A stretch of DNA of 17,555 bases from Bacteroidota bacterium (GTDB lineage Bacteria; Bacteroidota; Bacteroidia; Chitinophagales; UBA8649), in the NCBI GenBank assembly GCA_003447535.1, contig DLYY01000224.1, forward strand, positions 1 through 17,555, written 5' to 3'. The notes beneath the pieces were generated by a model. The model saw only the letters and a list, made by a program, of their open reading frames with translations. It made no database searches and was not told the origin of the DNA. The position numbers and the translations under genes were made by a program. This document shows, in pieces, positions 12,490-17,555 of this stretch. How positions within the stretch are numbered: the stretch's first letter is position 1; every line of letters starts with the position of its first letter.

Positions 12490-15270
12490 TTAATGAGCTT
12501 CCAACCAATGCCTTCCCCATCCCAAATCAGCTTGTAAAGGAACATCTAAACCAGTCATTGCGTTCTGCATGGCCTCTTTGACTAACTGCTCAACTTCTTC
12601 TCGTTCTTCTGATGGCACGTCAAATACCAATTCATCGTGCACCTGGAGAAGCATTTTTGACTGCAGTTTTCTTTCCATTAACAAGCGATCAATATCAATC
12701 ATGGCCAACTTGATTAGATCCGCTGCAGAACCCTGAACAGGTGCATTGATTGCGTTACGCTCAGCATGGCCCCGCAATCCGGCATTGCGTGAGTCGATAT
12801 CCCGCAGATAGCGGCGTCGACCCTTCAAGGTTTTCACGTAACCATGCTCCCGAGCAAAGGCCACATTGTCATCCATATACTTTCGAATACCCGGATAGGC
12901 TACAAAGTATTGCTCAATGATCTCCTTACTTTCTGAACGGCTGAGGCTAGTTTGTTGGCTTAGTCCAAAGGCTGTGACGCCATAGATAATTCCAAAATTT
13001 ACTGTCTTTGCGTGGCTTCGCATCTCCCGAGTGACCTCGGACACGGGCACTTGGAATACAAGTGCTGCGGTTTCACTGTGAATATCTTTTCCTTGAGCAA
13101 AAGCATCAAGCATGGATTCTTCCCTAGCCATATGGGCCACTAGACGAAGCTCTACTTGAGAGTAGTCAGCGGATAGTAGCCAATGGTTTGCATTTCTTGG
13201 AATAAAAGCTTGTCGAACCCTCCGCCCTCGCTCAGTCCGTATAGGGATATTTTGAAGGTTTGGTTCATTAGAACTTAGGCGACCGGTTGCAGCTATCGCC
13301 TGATTAAAGGTGGTGTGTATGCGTCCCGTCCTTGGACTCACAAGTTGAGGTAAGGCATCAACATAGGTAGATTTGAGCTTACTCAACTCCCTGTAGGTCA
13401 TAATATCCTCCATCACTGGGTAGTCCTTTCGGTACGAAGAAAGCACATCCTCCCCTGTTTTAAACTGACCCGTTTTAGTCTTTTGACCTTTATATGGAAT
13501 TCCCATAGCCCCAAAAAGGATCTCTCCCAATTGCTTTGGGGAATCAAGATTAAACTCTTGACCCGATTGATGGAAGATATTAGTCTTTACCTCTAAAATA
13601 TCGCTTGTAAGTTCTGTGCTATATTTTGCCAAGAAGTCAGTGTCTAGATTAATGCCCTCTCCTTCCATACGACGTAAAACCGGCACTAAGGGAAGCTCAA
13701 TATTATCATACAATGAAGTTAACTCCGCTGAAGCAAGCTTGGGTGTGAAGACCTCGTGCAATTGAAGCGCAATGTCAGCATCTTCTACAGCGTAATCTTT
13801 AGCCGCCGACAACTCTACCTCTCGAAATGATTTTTGATGTTTTCCTTTTTTACCGATGAGCTCCTCAATGGGCTGCATAGCATACTGCAAATAGGATTCT
13901 GAAAGTCGGTTAATGCCATGGCGTCGGTCAGGCTCTAACAGATAGTGCTCCAACATGGTATCCCTATACGGAGGGGCTACCTCAATACCATAACGAGAGA
14001 GAATGTGGGTATCAAACTTAATATTCTGCGCTACTTTAATAAGAGCAGGGTCCTCAAACAAAACAGTAAACTGGGCCAGCTGCTTTTTGGCCTCCCCAGC
14101 CTCTTCGCTTAAGGAGTAATAGGCCCCATGACCCTTATCCCAAGCGAAGCTAATCCCTACAATATGCGCCTCACGCACATTAAGGCCTGTGGTCTCTGTA
14201 TCAAAAGCAAATTGTTTTTTGGCTTGAATTGACGAGATTAGACCCGGAATGTCCTCGTCGTTTAACAGCGAATAGTTTTCTGAAAAAGCCTGCTTTTGTA
14301 TGGTTTTCTCTTCCGTAGTCTGATTAGAAGAAAACAGATCCATTTGGTTGGGATTCCCGGTTTTCTTTGACGCGCTGCTTACCATCGAATAATCCGAGCC
14401 GAGAATTTTCATGGCAAGGTTCCTAAACTCAAGCTCTTGAAAAATTGGGGTTAATACTTCCTTGTCGACAGGCTCCAATTTTAGGGCATCATTATCTGCT
14501 GTAATCGGTGCATCCGTAATAATTGTGGCTAAAAACTTGCTGTCCAGAGCCTGTTGGTGACAAGTTTCTATTTTTTCCCGCAACTTGCCCTTTACTTGGT
14601 CTGTGTTCTCCAATAGGGATTCTAAGCTACCAAACTGCTTGAGCAGTTTAATGGCCGTCTTCTCGCCTACACCGGCTATTCCTGGAATGTTATCGACAGC
14701 ATCACCCATCATGGCTAAAATATCAATGACTTGAAGGGGATCTTTAATCTCCCAACGTGCGCATACTTCTGCAATCCCTAATACTTCATGCCCCTTACCC
14801 TGTCGGCTAGGCTTATACATGAAGATGCGTTCTGAAACTAACTGACCAAAATCCTTGTCGGGCGTAACCATGTAGACGTCAAATTCTCCTTCCTTTTGCT
14901 TGGCAAGAGTTCCTATGACATCATCCGCTTCATATCCTGCTAACTCAAGAACCGGAATATTAAACCCCTTAATTATCTCTCTTATGGATTGCAGCGAGTT
15001 ACGGATGTCTTCCGGCATGGCATCTCGATTAGCCTTATAATAGGAAAACTCAGACGCGCGGTCCGTTTCACCCTCAGCATCAAATACCACCGCTAAGTGT
15101 GTTGGTTTCTCCCGCTCAATCAAATCGTTCAGGGTTGCCGTAAATCCATAGGCTGCTGATGTATTAATTCCCTTTGAATTAGTAATTGGGTTGCGGATAA
15201 ATGCATAATACGCTCTGTATATTAAAGCATATGCATCCAATAAAAATAAACGAGGTCGATTATCCGCCAT
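12490..15270 (-). CDS. polA: DNA polymerase I
   Basis: The 926-residue protein has all three domains of full-length Pol I. The 5'-nuclease domain (about 1-300) has D12, D64, EADDVIG (115-121), TPDKDFGQLV and GDAVDNIPG, with a helix-hairpin-helix at IAGVGEKTAIKLL. The 3'-5' exonuclease (about 345-510) keeps the active residues D357 and E359 in FDTETTGL, N416/D420 in QNIKFD, and the YAVED motif (493-497), so proofreading should be active, unlike in many Pol I enzymes that lost it. The polymerase domain (about 520-926) has motif A LSADYSQVELR (D702), motif B RSHAKTVNFGIIYG (K755, F759) and motif C LLQVHDELVFD (D879, E880). It fills gaps, removes primers and does repair synthesis. The ATG at 15270 directly precedes the conserved start RLFLLDAYALIYRAYYAF. 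recR follows 19 bp downstream. Confidence 0.98.
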   Translation of the reverse strand: MADNRPRLFLLDAYALIYRAYYAFIRNPITNSKGINTSAAYGFTATLNDLIEREKPTHLAVVFDAEGETDRASEFSYYKANRDAMPEDIRNSLQSIREIIKGFNIPVLELAGYEADDVIGTLAKQKEGEFDVYMVTPDKDFGQLVSERIFMYKPSRQGKGHEVLGIAEVCARWEIKDPLQVIDILAMMGDAVDNIPGIAGVGEKTAIKLLKQFGSLESLLENTDQVKGKLREKIETCHQQALDSKFLATIITDAPITADNDALKLEPVDKEVLTPIFQELEFRNLAMKILGSDYSMVSSASKKTGNPNQMDLFSSNQTTEEKTIQKQAFSENYSLLNDEDIPGLISSIQAKKQFAFDTETTGLNVREAHIVGISFAWDKGHGAYYSLSEEAGEAKKQLAQFTVLFEDPALIKVAQNIKFDTHILSRYGIEVAPPYRDTMLEHYLLEPDRRHGINRLSESYLQYAMQPIEELIGKKGKHQKSFREVELSAAKDYAVEDADIALQLHEVFTPKLASAELTSLYDNIELPLVPVLRRMEGEGINLDTDFLAKYSTELTSDILEVKTNIFHQSGQEFNLDSPKQLGEILFGAMGIPYKGQKTKTGQFKTGEDVLSSYRKDYPVMEDIMTYRELSKLKSTYVDALPQLVSPRTGRIHTTFNQAIAATGRLSSNEPNLQNIPIRTERGRRVRQAFIPRNANHWLLSADYSQVELRLVAHMAREESMLDAFAQGKDIHSETAALVFQVPVSEVTREMRSHAKTVNFGIIYGVTAFGLSQQTSLSRSESKEIIEQYFVAYPGIRKYMDDNVAFAREHGYVKTLKGRRRYLRDIDSRNAGLRGHAERNAINAPVQGSAADLIKLAMIDIDRLLMERKLQSKMLLQVHDELVFDVPSEEREEVEQLVKEAMQNAMTGLDVPLQADLGWGRHWLEAH

Positions 15271-15300
15271 AGAGTTTCTTCTTGCCTAATCTTGAAAATA

Positions 15301-15328
15301 AAAAAAGGCCCCGCAATGCGGAGCCTTT
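15301..15328 (-). terminator. Intrinsic terminator of the T9SS protein gene
   Basis: In the minus-strand transcript the stem AAAGGCTCCGC / GCGGGGCCTTT encloses a three-base loop and is followed directly by TTTTTT, A and more T. One position (15310/15322) is a mismatch when read on the plus strand but a G-U pair on the minus strand, so the hairpin is best formed in the minus direction. It lies 22 bp after the T9SS gene stop and 31 bp before polA, separating the two transcripts. Confidence 0.85.
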
Positions 15329-15349
15329 CTTTCAGACATTATGTTATGA

Positions 15350-17555
15350 TTAGTGCGAAACTACAAACGAAGAGCTTGTTGACCCTGCCTCTGTAGATAC
15401 ATTAATCATGTAGATTCCGTTATCAAGGCTTCGTACATCAAAGGCCTCGTTAACAGTATTCGCTGACTCAATGATTCTTGATTCTACAATGCGACCTTCA
15501 ATCGTTGAAATCGTCATTGTTATATCCTGAACACTGAATAAGCTGAAGGATACATTTATATCACTTACCGCTGGAGAAGGTACTACAGTCATAGCATCTT
15601 CGAGGCTTAGCTCACCAACGGCTGTGCTTAGTCCTGTGATAGTTACTGTTCCAGTGGACTGAGCAATATCAGTGGCTGTTTGAAGTGTAACCGTGATTGT
15701 ATAGTCTCCGTCAGCAGTGTAGGTGTGACTTGTCAAGTTATTTGACGTACCATCACCCCAGTTCACTGTAGTTTGAGCACCACCACATGGGAATGTGCTC
15801 TCAAGTGTGATTGAAACATTGCCATTTCCTTGATCAACGATAACGAATGATGCGTCAAGTGCTGGAGGATCTGTTACAAGAATATCAAAAGTCACCTGAT
15901 CATTTCCTGCAGGGTTAGTAGCTGTTAAGGTTACAGTATATGAACCATTAGAGGCATAATTATGCTGCAATGAAGCGCCAGAAGCGATAGTAACTGTAGC
16001 ACTTCCATCGCCCCAATCTACTGTGCACGTTCCACCATTAGCAGTTGAGGTATTTGAAAGGATGACATTTCCATCACAATACTCTACGAATGGGTTAGTC
16101 TCATCGGTTCCTGCAATTGCTCCAGAAGCAACAGGTGCAGAAAGCTGATCTAGTGACATAAGATCCCAGCTTCCAAACCCTCCACCTGCGTCAGTAAATC
16201 TAATTTTCCAATCATTTGCATTTGACGGCACAGTTACCACACCTGAATTGGGATTCCAATTTAAGGTGTCTTGCCCTGTTGAGAACGTCCCAATAGCCGA
16301 GGTAGCTCCCGAACCACTTACAAGTTCAACTGTCATTGAACCTGCAAGGGGAGTGCCCCCGTTATTTAGCGGCTTGCCATAAAGACTCACTACATAGTCA
16401 CCTGCATTTAAAGAAAGCTCTGGTGTCTCAAAATAGTCGCCCGCGTCACCAATTGCCAAAGAATTAGGCGGAACTAATGCCGAGAATACATGGTATTCTC
16501 CATCATAACTTGTGAAGTTTGTAAATCCAGCAACATAACTACCATCACCATCGGCATTGGCATCGATAAATTTCCAGCCCCAATCAGCATGCTCGAAAGA
16601 GAAGGCCGTTCCGCCTACAACCCACTCAAATGACGATGAGTATGGTACAGTGTATGCCTCGCGAGGGTTAATGAGAAAAGAGAAATAGGCATCACTTGCA
16701 TCCAATACTTGATTAAATTGAGTAGAATCAATTTCTACATAAAGATCAAGTGATTGGTTCGTAGCTAGAGTTGGAAAGAGAGTGTCTAATCCAATAGCAT
16801 CTAAATTTAACGTAACCTGTGCTCCAGGCGCTAATGCTGGATTTTGAGGAAAATCTTTAGAAACAGCAGACCCTGCTGTTTGGTTATTAAGATCGTCCAC
16901 AATAAAATAAAGAAGCGTTACAGTGTCAACAGGATTTTGGCCAGCATTAAGAACAGTAGCAGAAGCATTGAAAAGACTTGTGCCTGAATAATCAAGGACT
17001 GAATAAATGGTATTAGCATTTAATGCAGTAACCTGAGGCGTTGCATCGGATTGAAAAGAAACTAGTTGCAAGTCATACTGTGCTGGCTCGCGTACAGAAA
17101 TATCATCAACCCATAACTGACTCATGTCCGTTGAAGTCAAACGGAAAGCAACATAAATAGTCTGCCCTGCATAGGCCGCTAAATCAACAGAACGACTTGT
17201 CCAATCATCAGCCTCCTGAGCAATACTAAACAAAGTAGTTGTGAAGTCAGCTGGTGCATTCGCTCCAGTAGTAGATAGAAGAACTTCATAACTTTCTGGG
17301 AATTCCCCAGCAGCCCCCTCAAAAGATTGAGCTCTCCAGTTTAGAGCAATTGAGCCCGTTGCAGCTGAAAGGTTGATAGCTGGTGTAATTAACCAGTCGT
17401 CCGAGGTACACCCTGCCGGGTTGGACCATGACTGAGCCGCTGCGAAAGTGTCAGTACCATCTGTGTTAACTACCCAACTGTTGTTAGGAAAAGTAGCGGC
17501 AGCATTTCTGTTACATGCATCGTTGTTCACCACGGTAAAGCCATTGGGCGGAGAT
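15350..17555 (-). CDS. Secreted multidomain T9SS protein, 5' end beyond window
   Basis: The frame stays open to the right edge (SPPNGFTV precedes the GTG at 17533), so the true start lies outside; 734 residues are visible. In order there is a choice-of-anchor-J / MAM-like jelly-roll domain (about 1-155: SWVVNTDGTDTF, DDWLITPAINLS, TIYVAFRLTSTDMSQLWVDD), a CARDB-like beta region (about 155-300), a second jelly-roll-like region (about 300-475, WGWKFIDANADGDG, YFETPELSLNAGDYVVSLYG), two PKD-type domains (about 480-645) with VDWGDGSATV and VNWGDGTSNN, and a type A T9SS C-terminal sorting domain (about 645-734: AMTVVPSPAVSDINVSF, STIEGRIV, DNGIYMINVSTEAG, SFVVSH). The sorting domain implies export by the type IX system and attachment to or release from the cell surface. 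Jelly-roll and PKD domains commonly sit beside a catalytic domain, which would be in the missing N-terminus. No active-site motif is visible here. A terminator follows the stop. Confidence 0.92.
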   Translation of the reverse strand, partial: SPPNGFTVVNNDACNRNAAATFPNNSWVVNTDGTDTFAAAQSWSNPAGCTSDDWLITPAINLSAATGSIALNWRAQSFEGAAGEFPESYEVLLSTTGANAPADFTTTLFSIAQEADDWTSRSVDLAAYAGQTIYVAFRLTSTDMSQLWVDDISVREPAQYDLQLVSFQSDATPQVTALNANTIYSVLDYSGTSLFNASATVLNAGQNPVDTVTLLYFIVDDLNNQTAGSAVSKDFPQNPALAPGAQVTLNLDAIGLDTLFPTLATNQSLDLYVEIDSTQFNQVLDASDAYFSFLINPREAYTVPYSSSFEWVVGGTAFSFEHADWGWKFIDANADGDGSYVAGFTNFTSYDGEYHVFSALVPPNSLAIGDAGDYFETPELSLNAGDYVVSLYGKPLNNGGTPLAGSMTVELVSGSGATSAIGTFSTGQDTLNWNPNSGVVTVPSNANDWKIRFTDAGGGFGSWDLMSLDQLSAPVASGAIAGTDETNPFVEYCDGNVILSNTSTANGGTCTVDWGDGSATVTIASGASLQHNYASNGSYTVTLTATNPAGNDQVTFDILVTDPPALDASFVIVDQGNGNVSITLESTFPCGGAQTTVNWGDGTSNNLTSHTYTADGDYTITVTLQTATDIAQSTGTVTITGLSTAVGELSLEDAMTVVPSPAVSDINVSFSLFSVQDITMTISTIEGRIVESRIIESANTVNEAFDVRSLDNGIYMINVSTEAGSTSSSFVVSH

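Noticed and set aside
12471..12545. Upstream in-frame start for recR
   Set aside because: It would overlap the polA 3' end by 56 bp and add residues not found in RecR; the ATG at 12470 gives the normal length and N-terminus.

Overview
The window looks like chromosomal DNA of a Bacteroidota member, most likely of the flavobacterial or a neighbouring lineage. The evidence is a protein ending in a type IX secretion (T9SS) sorting domain, a TonB-dependent receptor with an N-terminal carboxypeptidase-regulatory-like domain, an acidic-tagged surface lipoprotein, a soluble TPR histidine kinase paired with a LytTR regulator, weak Shine-Dalgarno signals and a moderately AT-rich composition. I cannot name the genus. 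I see no tRNA, rRNA, CRISPR array, insertion sequence or phage gene.

Layout. (1) 1-990, minus: the N-terminal 330 residues of a TPR protein that runs off the left edge. (2) 1173-1523, plus: a small secreted protein made of six VDYGE repeats. Its repeat architecture matches what I remember of the DUF6150 / 7(1) septoil-knot family, and it is the most unusual gene here. (3) 4643-1526, minus: probable operon of an exported methionine sulfoxide reductase (msrA), a soluble TPR-LytS-type histidine kinase and its LytTR response regulator. (4) 4779-5711, plus: an FMN-dependent nitronate monooxygenase / FabK-family enzyme. (5) 9943-5740, minus: a beta-helix-like surface lipoprotein followed by a TonB-dependent receptor. 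Divergent from this pair, (6) 10090-11840, plus: a PhoB/PhoR-like OmpR-family regulator and membrane kinase, translationally coupled (TAATG). GTTAA repeats lie in the shared upstream region. (7) 15270-11850, minus: polA followed 19 bp later by recR. (8) 15350-17555, minus: the C-terminal part of a large secreted multidomain protein (choice-of-anchor-J-like, PKD, T9SS sorting domain), followed by a clear intrinsic terminator.

How they may work together. Two signalling modules sit next to envelope genes. The PhoB/PhoR-like pair is placed to control the lipoprotein/receptor uptake pair divergent from it, plausibly for a scarce nutrient. The TPR-kinase/LytTR pair is linked to msrA, an envelope oxidative-repair enzyme, and is convergent with the repeat-protein gene. 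polA and recR are DNA replication and repair housekeeping genes. All regulatory links are inferred from gene order and upstream repeats.
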